Assembly (NCBI GenBank): GCA_000708835.1
Contig: DF237281.1
Span: forward strand, 1-64,000
Direction of reading: 5' to 3'
From: Klebsormidium nitens
Lineage: Eukaryota; Streptophyta; Klebsormidiophyceae; Klebsormidiales; Klebsormidiaceae
DNA length: 64,000 bases
In this document: positions 22,645-34,286 of the stretch, piece by piece
How positions within the stretch are numbered: the stretch's first letter is position 1
Layout: each line of letters opens with the position of its first letter
Program-made: the position numbers and the translations under genes
The notes under the pieces: generated by a model
Databases searched by the model: none
What the model saw: only the letters and a program-made list of their open reading frames with translations
What the model was told of the DNA's origin: nothing

Positions 22645-24646
22645 TCAGAAGCACACCTTAACAGGCCAAACAAAGAATGGAAGTGTCGTGACGAGCCCAC
22701 GAATCAGCAGCCCGCCGCCCTTGGGCTTCGTAAGCGGTCGGACCGAATGCAAACTAGAATAGAGAGGAGAATTAAAAAGCTTACTGCGTGGTGGGCGTAG
22801 CTGGGCTCGCCCTGCCGCTGATAGTGCTTGGCCATGATGGCCCACTCGACGGGGCCCCACTCTTCCTCATCGAACACCTTCCCGAGCGCCTCTTTGTAGA
22901 GCTGTGCAAAGACGAGACCGCTTGATGAAGATCGCAGAGGAGAGGAGTCGGACGGTTTGGTGGTCGAACGGCGACAAACGAAGGACGAAAGACTGTACGG
23001 CTTTCGTGTGCGGGTAACGGGTGGAAACAATTTTAAGGTCCAACGTCTCCACTGAGAAGATTTTAAGACTACGAGAGCCAGTTTAATTAGCTGGAGACGT
23101 ATACACGGCAATACTTCTTGGGGTCACCAACCTGAGTCGCGGCCAAGGCTAAGAACATGCGGAAACTTTAACTCAACCGTTTTTCCAAGGGCAATCAGAG
23201 CCATTGACCCCTAAGAACCGCCATGACAAAGTTTCACCGATGCAACTCATAAGCGTCTTCGAAGACGATGAACGACGAAGAGAGAAGAACGAAGGAGGGA
23301 CCTCCCGCATGCAGACTCTCTGAAAGGTCACCCGCCTAAGGCCTGATGATAAGCTACTTGCATGATTGTGACTTGTTTGGAAAGGCTTCGAGTCCCATCG
23401 CTCCTTCTGAAGGTATCGCTCTGAGGGAACCACAGACCATCTATTTGCAACGACAGAAAAGGTTGTGTCCTGCTTTGCCGGTAACTCGACTTCCACCGGA
23501 AGGAATGTCACATTGCGACGTGCATCGCAAGAAGCCTGCTTCTCAAACGCCCCTACAAGGTCAAAAGCTTCCCCAGATGGTGTCTTCTTTTGCGGCCAGA
23601 ACAGACTGGTCAATAGTTCGTTAAAGCCCCCAACCTAGGAGGACTTTGGAGTGACTGGTATGTGGGACTTGCCTACCAAACACCCTTCTTTAGGGGCTTG
23701 CCTTAAGAACCCAACCTGAGTTTGGGGCCCACTCTTTTGAATCTCCTCATCATTGATGTCAATCATGTACAATCCTATAGCTGGACGGAAAGCGGCGGAA
23801 AGTAAGCGCAAAAGTCAATAGTGAGCCCAGTAGAAGCGACCGTCATGCTCACCTGGCCGACGTTGAAAAGGAGCTCGGTTCCTGCAGGGTATGTACTATA
23901 GGAGATGCCCTGCCGAGGTACGTTCGCCCGTGTGCTGGAGAATTCAGCCAAGATAAGGTGTCAACATTGAGTCAGAGGAGAAGCTGGAAATGAACAAGCG
24001 CCTCGGCAGTTGTTTTCTTGCTCACAAGTACAAGCGGCCAGGACACGGGAAAGCCAGTTCGCAAGAGGCGCATTCGATTAGTTCGTTAGTGTTTGTGTCA
24101 GGGGGCTGGGGAGATGAGTCAGTTGAGAATCAGACGCTGAAGGATCTGGTACCGTATGACAATACTTTTCACACAAAATCTTCAAGTGCTCATTGCAATG
24201 ATCCAATAATACATTGGAAGAAGTTCCTAGGCAGCGCTTGGCTAGGCACTCAGTTGGCAAATGTATGGTCACCACGCGGGCTTGCTTGATGCTGAGACCC
24301 ACAAAGGGGGACCTGTGTAGCCACAACACCACCAAATCGATGGGAACTTTGAAGAACTTTTACGTAACCCGTACTCCTATGGAAACTTTGAAAGTATCAT
24401 GACCTTATACCTGACTTTTGCCCCAGAAGTAACTTGTACAGCAGCTGCTCGCACCACCTTCTGATGGACCTTTCAGACAATCCTTGACCAAAGTCTTTCT
24501 GGCGGATCCGGGAAAAAGAACAGCGCGGCGTTGGTTGCTGACCTGACGTTGCAGTACATGTAGCTTGCTGTGAAGCAGCCCAGCCCGAACCCCGTATAGC
24601 GCAAGATGTCCCAAAACTTCTGGATCTCGAAGATTGTCCGAGACAT
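22645..24646 (-). CDS. Unrecognised small protein with a possible membrane helix (6 exons, about 170 aa)
   Basis: Exon model: 24646-24543, 23881-23853, 23780-23716, 23634-23512, 22901-22785 and a last exon ending at the stop at 22645. Phases agree across the first five exons, including a 29-nt microexon. The start is ATG 24646, giving MSRTIFEIQKFWDILRYTGF followed by a Gly/Ala/Tyr-rich segment that could span a membrane. Later parts are GLYMIDINDEEIQKSG, FNELLTSLFWPQKKTPSGEA and a charged helix, KVFDEEEWGPVEWAIMAKHY. The final exon reads LVTTLPFFVWPV. I do not recognise the family. The organisation suggests a small organelle-membrane protein, but that is a guess. The end of exon 4 and the start of exon 6 are uncertain. 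Confidence 0.55.
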
Positions 24647-25429
24647 AATGTGGTCCGCTTTTTTCTTCCGTCTCTTTTCACTTGACACTCCTATACAGAG
24701 TTTATTAAAATGACGGACTTGCGGCAAGCTTCACTCTACATCGAGGTTTAGGAAGTTTCCCCCTCTGCACAGCTTGATGTTGACTCCTCCGCGCAACATC
24801 ACTCTAGTTAGCAATGCTCCTAAAGAAGCATCTGAACCGTCCTAGACGACCTCAAGCCTCTAGCTTTCGTTGTCAAGGGGTCTGCACCTTCTGAGGTACT
24901 CTTTGAGCAAGTGCAGACTTTCAGTGGCTTCAGCCTGCAATCATGTTGAAGGCGCCATCATGCTTTCTTGACTGCAGCATCAGACACCTGTAGAAAGTAC
25001 TGGGATCAAGGCTCAAGCCTCAAGGCTCAAGCTACGTGCTGGAGTTTCAAGTTCGCTGCAATTCCCAATTTTGAAGTTTGATTCATGAGCCTATATATTC
25101 ATGCTAGATATGATGGATAAGTGGCATTAGGCCAGCGGGCTTTATGACTCTGAGGAGCTTATCAGGCGAACTTTTGCCGGTCTCAAGCCGCAATTGCTCG
25201 GCCCGAAGAACCATAATAGGCTCTATATGAGGAAAAATAAGCACTCTCGTCATGCGCCATATGTGCTCCTGGATGTTCCCCGCAAGTTGAACTTGGAGAC
25301 TCGACTCAAGAACGACGTGAGAGAGACAACCAACGATCTGGAGGGGCAAAGGAGAGGGGACAAAGGAGACTCGAGAGTCGGGACTAACCCGTCAAGAGGC
25401 TGCCAGCTGGGGCGGCACAGCATTGGACC
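24647..25429. other. Divergent intergenic region
   Basis: This 783-bp gap separates two genes pointing away from each other and should hold both promoters. A short direct repeat of CTCAAG-type words (CAAGGCTCAAGCCTCAAGGC) lies at about 25009-25030. I saw no conserved regulatory site. Confidence 0.45.
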
Positions 25430-28400
25430 ATGTCTCGATCAGCCGTGCTGGGCACCAGGCAGCTCCTCCACCATCTCACTTCCAGCAACTTTGGCGATCA
25501 GCGCAGGCAACGCCACCGCATATCCGCCTCTTCCCCTGTCGCCCCTCGCGCTTCTCCTTCCCTCTCAAGCGCCACGCCTGGATTCTGCCCATGGAAGACG
25601 TGCGCCGGGTGCGGGGCGAAAGTGGGCAGGAGAATTAGAATGGGGCAGAGGGGATCGCGGCAGGTGGCGGGCAATGCGGCGCGGGTGCACGTAGAGGGTG
25701 CGCAGGAGAGCGTGTCGCAAAATCTTATGAGCGAGATGATTGAGTTCTTAAAGGTGGACTTGCCTAATCTGTTCAATGAGAAGGGCATCGACAAGAGCAA
25801 GTACGATGAGAAGGTGGCGTTCATTGACCCAATCACTAAGTACGACAACCTGAGCGGATACCTGCTCAACATCCAGGTGAGTGGAGGTTGTGGAGAGTTT
25901 GAAGATATGCGCCATGGTTCATTGTGTTGATTGGACGTCTCCGGCACAAAGTTGCAGGATGGAAGGATTCGTGAGAGCTTGACAACTTTTGGGGCACAGG
26001 TTCAGAGCTGCTCAGCTTCATTTTATCAACTCTCTGCCCCTCAATGTTGAGCCCCCACTTTCCAAGCTTCGTCCGTTTTGTTCCAGAGAAGCTTCTGTGG
26101 CTGGATTCTACCAGGCAGAGAAGATTGCTCGGACCACCAGTTTGGCACGCCCCTTTGGAAAACGACCTCACAAGTCCCGTTTTCTCTTCCAGATGCTGCG
26201 CTTCTTGTTCAGCCCCATCTTTGAGCTGCGGAACATCAAGCAGGTAAGCGGCTCGTCCTTATCAAGCGCAACTATGCTAAATCATGCAGAGGATTTCATG
26301 CTGGTTCACTTTTCTTTGTACAGTAGGAGCTAACAGTCTTTGCTTGCCACACAATGTTTCCTGGTTGCGTTTAGCCATTTCCGTCAAGTGACAACAACGG
26401 TCACACCGATGGAAAGATCAAGTCAGCTACTGTCACTTCGTGTTGAGATCATGGATCTGTCAAACCTGAACCTTTTAGATGCAGCTTCGTGACAATAGCT
26501 AGACAAACGTCAGCCTAAGAAGCCAACTTCGTGAGATTCTCATCCCTGCCCCTTGGCGTGTCGTCGCGCTCCACTGTTCACACATACCCCAAGCGTTGTA
26601 TGCCAAACACAACCGATCCTTTTTTGGGCATCTCCCAGTGGTCAACACTGCTACTAGGGACAGTTTTCTGGGTCCCACTTCGCAACTCTTTGCTCGTGAA
26701 CACCTTGCAAAGCACCTGTGCAGCTTGCCTGTTATCAGTCTCTCTTTCTCACCCCACGGCGGTCCCTCAGACAGGCCCTTCGGAGATCACGACGCGGTGG
26801 TGCATGCGGCTCTACTTCCGGCTCGTCCCCTGGGTGCCTGAGGTCGTCTTCACTGGTCGCTCCATCATGACCGTCAATCCAGCCACCGGCCGCTTCAACC
26901 GCCACGTCGTGAGTCAAGCAAACTTCGACCGTGTTCTTTTGTAGAGCGGTTTTGAGTCCACGTCCTTTCTACGCCCCGATGGCTGGGTCGACACTATCAT
27001 GTTTGAGAACGACCGGCGCCACCGAGAGACTCAAGTGACATGCCACGAGTGCGCAAAGTTGCGGTCACCTTGTCTACGCTTCAGGAGTGCCCACGTTTTG
27101 GGCGGCTCTATAGTTTGCAATATGAAGACAGAGGAGCTCACGAGGAAGTTTGCCGGAGTCTGCTCATTGACGGGCAGTTGATTATAACCGTCAATCCTGC
27201 AACCAGCCGCTTCAACCGTACACTGTCAGGAGGTCCCGCTGTCTGTCGGACTCGGGGCCCGAGGGCCCGAGATTGTGAGGAGAATTTCTGCTGGATTCTG
27301 AGAGACAGCTAGCAGTCGCTTGGTACATAACAAAGGGTCTGGCGCTGCTGGAGTTGCAATCTTTCGTTGTTACGTAGACAGCACATCAAGCCGGTGTCAT
27401 TGGGACTGGTTTCCTCTGGCAACGAGGAACCGACCGCAAAACAAGTTTCAGCTTACCTTGTAAGTAAGACCAAGACATGCGCCCAACTATCAAGTGCGAA
27501 TTTGATACAATTGCGCGATTTGCGAAATTCTGGTTCCGCTTCCCTGCTGATTGCGACCTTCCAACTTCTAGTTACGCTTCCCTGCTGATCCCGATCGATC
27601 GCTGTTTCCAAACAGGATATCTGGGACTCTATCCAGGACAACGACTATTTTTCCATGGAAGGCTTGCGAGACTTCCTGAAGCAGGTGGGCATTATCAATA
27701 CCTGTTTGATCGTTCCGCCGGCAACGCTCTAGTTTCGCCGCTCTGTTGGGACTTGATTGAAGCGTTCAATCGAAGCTCGAATCGTGCCAAGAAACTCCAT
27801 TCGCGTGCTCACATCTGGTCACCATGGAACGGATGAACAGATTTCTCGTCCAGGGTATGGGTTCGAATTCTGGTGAAAAGACGTTGTTGCTTCTTCGATC
27901 ATCTGTGGCGATATCTTTTGAGTTTTCAGGGCACGATTACTATCATAAACGCCCGCATCTCCTGTCAGTCGAGCAGCTCCTGAATCAGATCCTTGATAAC
28001 CCTTCAAGTTCGCGAGCCGATTTCGCGGCTCCTCAGGTTATTTGCCAAACCCGTTTGCCTCTGAGCGAAATTGCGCCCAAAAAAATACATTATTGGGTTG
28101 GTGTCCAGGTCTCAAACCTCGCCCAGACCCCTCGAGGCAAGCAGATTCCCTTCGACATACTGAAGAGAACCGCACACTACGAGGTGAGCCGGCCCCAAGC
28201 AATAGTCGCTATCTTCCGACCTCCCCGATTCACTCTTCTTTTCTTTGTTTTTTTTGCATGTTGTTTGAAAGAGCTTTGAGCTTTTCTATATCCTTATAAG
28301 TGGGGGATGTAAAAACAATATCCCGCGGGAACACGAGCGGGAGCTAGCCACTTGTTTACTATTCCCATCTGACTGTCTCCGCAGCCCTCTCGTGCCGACA

Positions 28401-30429
28401 CAGCTTTGAGACTATTGTTGTCGGGTTGCTTGCTGCGCACAGGGCGTGTTGTCGTTTCGATGTCAACTCGCTCTTGTTCTGCTGCTTCGGCCTTTTATGG
28501 CCTCACCTTCGAGATTGCTGCACACTTTTCTCGGAGACATTTGAGGTAGGCCAAGGGGAAGAATCACTCCGATAGCGTCACTGCAATCAAAACAATTTGA
28601 CAGGCCATCAAGTCTTTGTCGGGCTCAAGCGGGCCCTATTCATTTATCTCTATGCGGAAAGAAAGAAGAGCGCAACGCAACTTTTCTTGCCGGGAACCAA
28701 GCAACATGGTTGCTGACCGTTGAGTTGAGCATAGCGTATACAAGTCCTTGAGCAGAACGCGCGCCCGCTCCTTGCGCAGATCCGTCGCTACCCTAGTTTC
28801 CGCGTCCTTGAGGCCTCCTCGAGCCGCAGCATCGAAGACACGAGCAGCTTAGTGGAGCTCCGAAAGTGAGCCAACCCTGCCGGCTTTTTCTCGACTGAAA
28901 GAATTCCGACCTGTGGCCAATCTCTCAGCTTTCATAGACCTGCTGTTGCTGAAGAGCCGCTTGGTGAGGCGGCGGGGGTAATCTTGTGCAGCTTGTGCCT
29001 CTGCCGCACCTCGTATTCTTTTCTGCTGTATGGTTTCTCTACAGCGCATATAAGCGACGACTGTTGTCCTTTCTTGTCAGCGGTCAATAACGCGCTATAT
29101 CGTTTCAATTGCTGTCTTGCAATCTGTGATCGACAATCTATTCGCGAACTTTTATTGCCTTTTTTTGCCTGGGTCCCCGAAGCTAGGCCTGCAGACTGGA
29201 CAGGGTCCAGTGATTCCTTCAGCGGGTCGGAGACTCTGCACTCTGAATTGCCGCTTGAATTGCCGCTTTTTCTGACAACTGTACTATCAAAGCGGACCGT
29301 CGTTTTCTCGGACGCAGGCGTGTGGAATCGAGGTCGGATCAGGGCGCTCCATTGCTTCCGCTTCTTAGCTGGGTTCGTGGAGCGGAAGCCACGGCAGCGG
29401 TTCCAAGCATACCGGTGGAGGCGGTGTTCGCACCGGAAAGGTACCCTTCGTTTTACCGAAATATGAGTCGGCTGCCATAGCATGCGTGATCAGGGCCAGC
29501 AAATGGTTCCGAATGCATTAATTGCTCGCGATTGTTTCTTTTGCAACTATCAATATCATAGTTTCGTTATGATACTGTGGTTCGGGGCTTTGAGAAACAA
29601 GTGGTCAAGAGGGCGCCTGCCCCCATACTCGCCAAATTTGTTCCTTCACAGGTCTTCCAGAACTCATACGTTGTCGAAAAGATTGGCGATGAGTGCACCA
29701 GCCGCAGCATGCATTGTTCGCCCTTGACGTGAAAAACATCTGGGCCTAGTTTCATAGCAGAAATGATCGGATTGTCTACATCATTTCAACGTGAAAGGAG
29801 ACAAGAACTAGGGTTTATTGTGAACGCTCTCTGATTTTGGTTTCAACAGATGTAACCTGACAAGAAACCATAACCCATCCCGCTTCCCCACAGCATTTCG
29901 GACGCGTCCGTGGGCGCTGTGAGCGTCCGCGAGGTGGGCGCCTCGTGCGTCGCCGCCGTTCGATTCAGCGGCACGCCGTCCGAAGCGTTGGTGGCGAAAC
30001 TAGAGCGAGAGCTCCGGCAGGCGCTGCGGAAAGACGGCCTGGAAGCGGAAGAGGGTTACGCCGTTGCGCGGTACAGCTTTCCCGGAAGCCTGGGCTTCCT
30101 AACGGTGAGTTGATTCTCCGTAAAGAGTAGGGCCGATTGAAGTATATAGAATCTCGGTGAGGAGACGGCTGCGGCGGTTGTGCTGACTGTTGAGAGCGCT
30201 TTGACTATATTTGTGAACCCGACGCTAGTTTCCGTTTGGCATTCTACCTCCAACAAGAAGAACCCTGTTGAGAGAGCTCTATGGTGCTTGCAATGAAGTA
30301 ATCGGCATATCACAGGCGGCATCAGCGATCTGTCCATTAAGAGGCTGCTAACAGGGTCTGAATCCGGAGTGTGTTTTCTTGCAGAGGAACGAGGTACTGG
30401 TCTGGCTACATGATTACCAACTTGATTGA
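25430..30429 (+). CDS. SOUL heme-binding/DUF2358 family protein, plastid-targeted (8 exons found)
   Basis: Exons: 25430-25876, 26193-26243, 26771-26908, 27616-27684, 28109-28183, 29652-29728, 29894-30104, 30385-30429; all junctions are in phase. The first 100 residues are Ser/Arg-rich, a probable chloroplast leader. The DUF2358 (NTF2-like) half follows: MIEFLKVDLPNLFNEKGID, FIDPITKYDNLSGYLLNI, PSEITTRWCMRLYF, FTGRSIMTVNPATGRFNRH and DSIQDNDYFSMEGLRDFL. After ILKRTAHYE comes the SOUL half, ending VSVREVGASCVAAVRFSGTP and RNEVLVWLHDYQLD. The domain order matches plant SOUL proteins related to Arabidopsis At5g20140. The conserved middle of the SOUL domain (GYIFG...IPMTTPV region) was not found between exons 5 and 7, so an exon may have been missed or lost. 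Exon 6 is the least certain. Confidence 0.82.
27187..27218 (+). repeat. Decayed copy of part of SOUL gene exon 3, in intron 3
   Basis: These 32 bases match the exon 3 segment at 26870-26901 at 29 of 32 positions, and the exon version encodes TVNPATGRFNR. The copy reads TVNPATSRFNR in one frame but lies in a stretch lacking a clean acceptor and an in-phase donor, so I treat it as an old partial exon duplication rather than an alternative exon. Confidence 0.5.
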
Positions 30430-32262
30430 CTTCGCCGGTCAACTGCATAGGTTCCGCAGTAGCCGCTCGTGCTTCTTGTATCGTCAGAGTGGGCTTCGTT
30501 TCTGGACTCAAACCGCTACCTTTCAGAAAGCGGTTTGAAAGCTACGTTCGTCCAGTCGCTACACTTCGACGCACTTTGTACTTCAGGAAGTTAACCGAGG
30601 AGCACTGTCTCCGGCGCCCATGTGCATATGGTCCATGCAGCTTATGTTGGATCAGATCGATCGATGTGCGCATGTGCACTTCATGTGACATGTCACTCAG
30701 CCTTGCACGCGTATATTATTAATTTTCAAAGAACTGGCGCAGAACTGGTGCAATCAGTATAACAATCAATTTCCGATTTGTGTGCATCATTGTGCACTAA
30801 ATTGATTATGTAAACGTCAACTTCGCCTCACTGAGTATACGAGAGTATATGCGATCATGCACCATGCAACCGTCCTTATGAATTTCTCATGTGCCAGCAG
30901 GCCGTCAGATATGACTCGATTCGATTGAGAGATTATAGCTGAGTCCGTTCGGGGCCAGTGACCGTCGACAGGCAGCTATAGTGGACTGCTATCCTCTCCG
31001 AGTTACTCTCTTCAAAGTTGCTTTTCTCCTCTGCGTACTTGATTGTATGAATTCAGCTACAGCACCCTGGTCTGTACCGTTTTTGAAGCGCCTCAAATCC
31101 TTCCTGCCGTCTAAAGAAACAACGCACCTGGAAAGCTTGTCGTATATATCGTCATAATCCTCTACTGTCAATCGAACGCGAAATGTTTCTCGTCCTCCAC
31201 ACGAGTGGCATCGCAAACTTTACAAAATCTGCTTGCACGATCTAGACGGTCGTTCAAGTTGCCACCTCTCTGTCTCTACAGCTAAAGAATACCAAAAGAA
31301 TGGGAGCCTACCCGAAAGCTGGCCAAAATTAGCATTAACAACGGTGCAACTTGAAGTTGATCTAGATAACTTTCCCAATCGTAACTTCTCTTTTATTTTT
31401 GCGGAGAAAGTTTCATACTTCGAACCCCGTTGCTCTCGAAGATCAACCATGTACGCTAAGTGAGCACGCTCCGTTAATAGACGAACGGCCGACCGGCCAA
31501 CTTCTTGTACATCAACCAGTTGGACTAGGCGGCTCCAGGCTCCGACGGTTTCACAAACTTCGCATACCACCCCCCCTGGCCTTCCTCCCACATCGCTCTC
31601 CTTCCAAGCCAACCGGCCCGCTAACCGATCCGTCCCCAGACCTTCAACCGGGCCCTTCCGGCACACTTCGACACTCTCCGCCACCGCGCGCTGCACTCCC
31701 AATGGAAACCTTCCGAATTTCCCAATCCGATCGCCTTTGAGCACACCAACCTCCAATAGTACCACCGAAAGAAGCCTCTCAGAAACGCTCTGTGCACCGC
31801 CTCCATGCAGTCCCGGTCGCCGTTCCAACCCCACTCGACCCCCATATGTGCGCTGGCATGTACAATCTGTAGGATCAAGCTAGGGCCGCAACGGAGTTAT
31901 TGATTGTGTATCGACATCCAGTGCACCGTCATCAAGCCGGCCACCTAGGTGATCCTTAGTACACTCTGTCTATGCACCGAGTATATGTACGGTCATGCAT
32001 GACCGTTGTGGCCGCCTGCTCATCCAATCAGAATTGCGCTCATGGGTAGCTGCAATATCGAGTCAGTCGGGCTTGCAGACGGTTGGCACATGGACTTGAA
32101 AGCACAAGCAATCATGGTACCAAGTCCCGACCTTCGATCGAAATGGTAACTTAGTCGATCATTCACTAGGTAAATCTAGTCGCAACAATCTGTTGCACAA
32201 CGTACCCGGCCGGCAGGACTGAGTTGTTGGAAACCGCGAAGTCTCGAACGATTGTTGGAGAA
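30430..32262. other. Convergent intergenic; one long unassigned frame and an 18-bp palindrome
   Basis: The two flanking genes end here (SOUL from the left, phosphatase from the right). A 204-codon minus-strand frame (31834-31220) and a 113-codon plus-strand frame (31399-31740) overlap. Neither has a domain I recognise, and the minus frame has a biased Val/Gly/Arg/Glu composition. A perfect 18-bp palindrome, ACGGTCATGCATGACCGT, lies at 31989-32006. Short CATG/GTAC-rich words are common at 30640-30720 and 31960-32010. Confidence 0.4.
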
Positions 32263-34286
32263 TCAGATTTGAGCATTGCCTACGTTGGAAGTCGGATGTT
32301 GGCTCTCCGCCACCACGTCTGTGTCCCGGATTACTTGCCTAGAGGGCAACACGACTGCGGCCAGCGGCTTATCTTCAAAACCCCCGCACTCATCAATGAT
32401 CATCCGGTTCACCCGCACGTCTAGCCACCCGTGGTGCCCGCTTATCAGCAGCACGCCCGCCTCCGCAAGTTCCTTCGGGTTCTGCAAAACGTTGTCCCTC
32501 CCGCTGAGCGCTTCAACTCGCTCAACTCTTACGTCCCGCGCTTTCAACAACTCGATCTGCTTCTCAATAGGTGCGGTCGTACTCGCTTCCAAGCCGGCAT
32601 GGACAGCAATGATCTTTGTGTATTCCCCCGTGCTGGGTCCGGGTTGCTCGTAGACCCAGAGGAGGTTTCGGAGGAACTCCTTGTGCATCTCGGGAACGGC
32701 TGCGATCAGGCCCTTGCGGTCGCCGTGCTCGACACCTGAGGAAAGATCGAGAAAGGATGGTCCTCATCACGTTGTGTGAAGAATGGAACTGATGCTGATT
32801 GACCACGTGATAGGAACAACCTCCAGAACTTCAAGTCCGATGCTTCAGAGCCACACATTCAGAATAACCGTAGTTGTACCTGTCGAGTCAGGCCTGATAG
32901 AGGGGGTAGTGAATGAGTCGACTTGAAGGTGTGTCCCACAGGCATCGCACCTCAAATCTCAGGGCGTGACGGAATGACATTGTACTGAACACAGCAAACA
33001 TGACAATTTGTAGTATCACAAAACCGGAAACTTCGACCAAGAGGAACAAAACTAGAGCAACGAGGCACACCTCCTTTCAGCGACTTCAATAGACCGACAA
33101 GTCAACTGGAGCTAGACGCAAATTGAATCAGCAAGACGCCTCACCGTAGCTCTTGAACGTTGGGGCCGAGTCATAAATGGAGCCCATGTAGGACATGCCC
33201 CGTTTGGCATTCGTTTTGTTCTTGGGCGTTCCAGCCCAGCGGCGCCCTTGCAGGTGAACCTCCTCAACGCCCTCCCCGTCCCACCAGCCCTCCTTCTCTA
33301 CCCGCTGCGGCTCTCTGGCAGCCAGCCCCTCCCAGGTGGACTTGTACGAGAAGCCCGCGGGAGGTGGGGGCAGGACACCCAGGAAAGCTGGGAAAACGAA
33401 GAGCAAGGAACTCGAATTAGCAGGCTAAAAAGTGCAAACTGATTATCACAGACAAGAGCAACACGTGTGGGGGAGGTGAAGTTTATTTGGCAGGGATAGA
33501 GGCATACCGATGGGTCTGATCCTAACTTTTTGTCAGAAAACTCTGCTCAAGACACTGAATGAGGCAGCACGTTGTTGGCCATCATCAAATTTTACACAAA
33601 TGCGCCCGCTTACATGATACTCCCAAAGGGCCCTTTTCCGCTGATTCAAGAATTCTGCAATGCCCAATGTCTATCTCCTTGAGGCGTCTTTCAAGGTGAA
33701 TTATCAAGGAAACCTAGTTGTAACTTGGGGGGGGGACTTAGGGCACTGATTCGTTTCTACATAGTCCTAATTCATCGCTTCGCTTCATCAAGTACTCACC
33801 AGCAAAGGAGAAGTCATGGTTGCCAGCCAGGAACACGTGCTTCTGCTTTGGGTACCGCTTATCCAGAAAGATGAGCCAGTCAAGGACGCCCCCGACCTGC
33901 GGCCCCCGGTCGTTGTAGTCACCAAGGAAGATCACAGTGGCGGTGTTAAATGCTGGCCCCAGCGACTTTTCCAAGTTGCTCCAAAGCTTGAGAAGCTTCG
34001 GGAGTTGCCCATGAATGTCCCCAACAGCTCTGCAGGGTGAAGGGTTGGGGTCAATTGAGGCTTACAAGATCTGAACCTGCAAACCCCGAGAGATCCTTCA
34101 ACCACTTGTCAAGCCAGCTGTAAGTGATACTGACGCATCTCTTCTTATGCCTTCCAGGCTGATGACAGGGCTCATGCGAGGCAATTGAAGTTGCTTGACA
34201 AAACTGAAAGGCAGCATTGGCAGAAGCCGAGGAAGAAGGGGCAGTAAGTATTGGAGAGCTCACATGGTCAGATCAGAGGCGGCCAT
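32263..34286 (-). CDS. RLPH2: RLPH2-like PPP-family phosphatase (4 exons, 322 aa)
   Basis: Exons 34286-34264, 34029-33800, 33387-33145 and 32735-32263 total 969 nt, in phase. Metallophosphatase motifs appear in order: GDIHG near residue 11, GDYNDRG near 45, GNHD near 77, then AVHAG and SGHHG in the last exon. Between them are [27 protein letters not shown] and IRDTD, which match plant Rhizobiales-like phosphatases. Arabidopsis RLPH2 is known to be a tyrosine-specific member of the otherwise Ser/Thr PPP group. GNHD in place of GNHE and HAG in place of HGG are typical of that bacterial-like branch. No targeting peptide is evident, so the protein is probably cytosolic. The 322-residue length is close to the plant proteins I recall. 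The 23-nt first exon is supported by phase only. Confidence 0.82.

Noticed and set aside
28932-29483. Opposed frames inside the large SOUL intron as a nested gene
   Set aside because: Both strands are open over the same stretch, neither resembles a known family, and composition is unremarkable.
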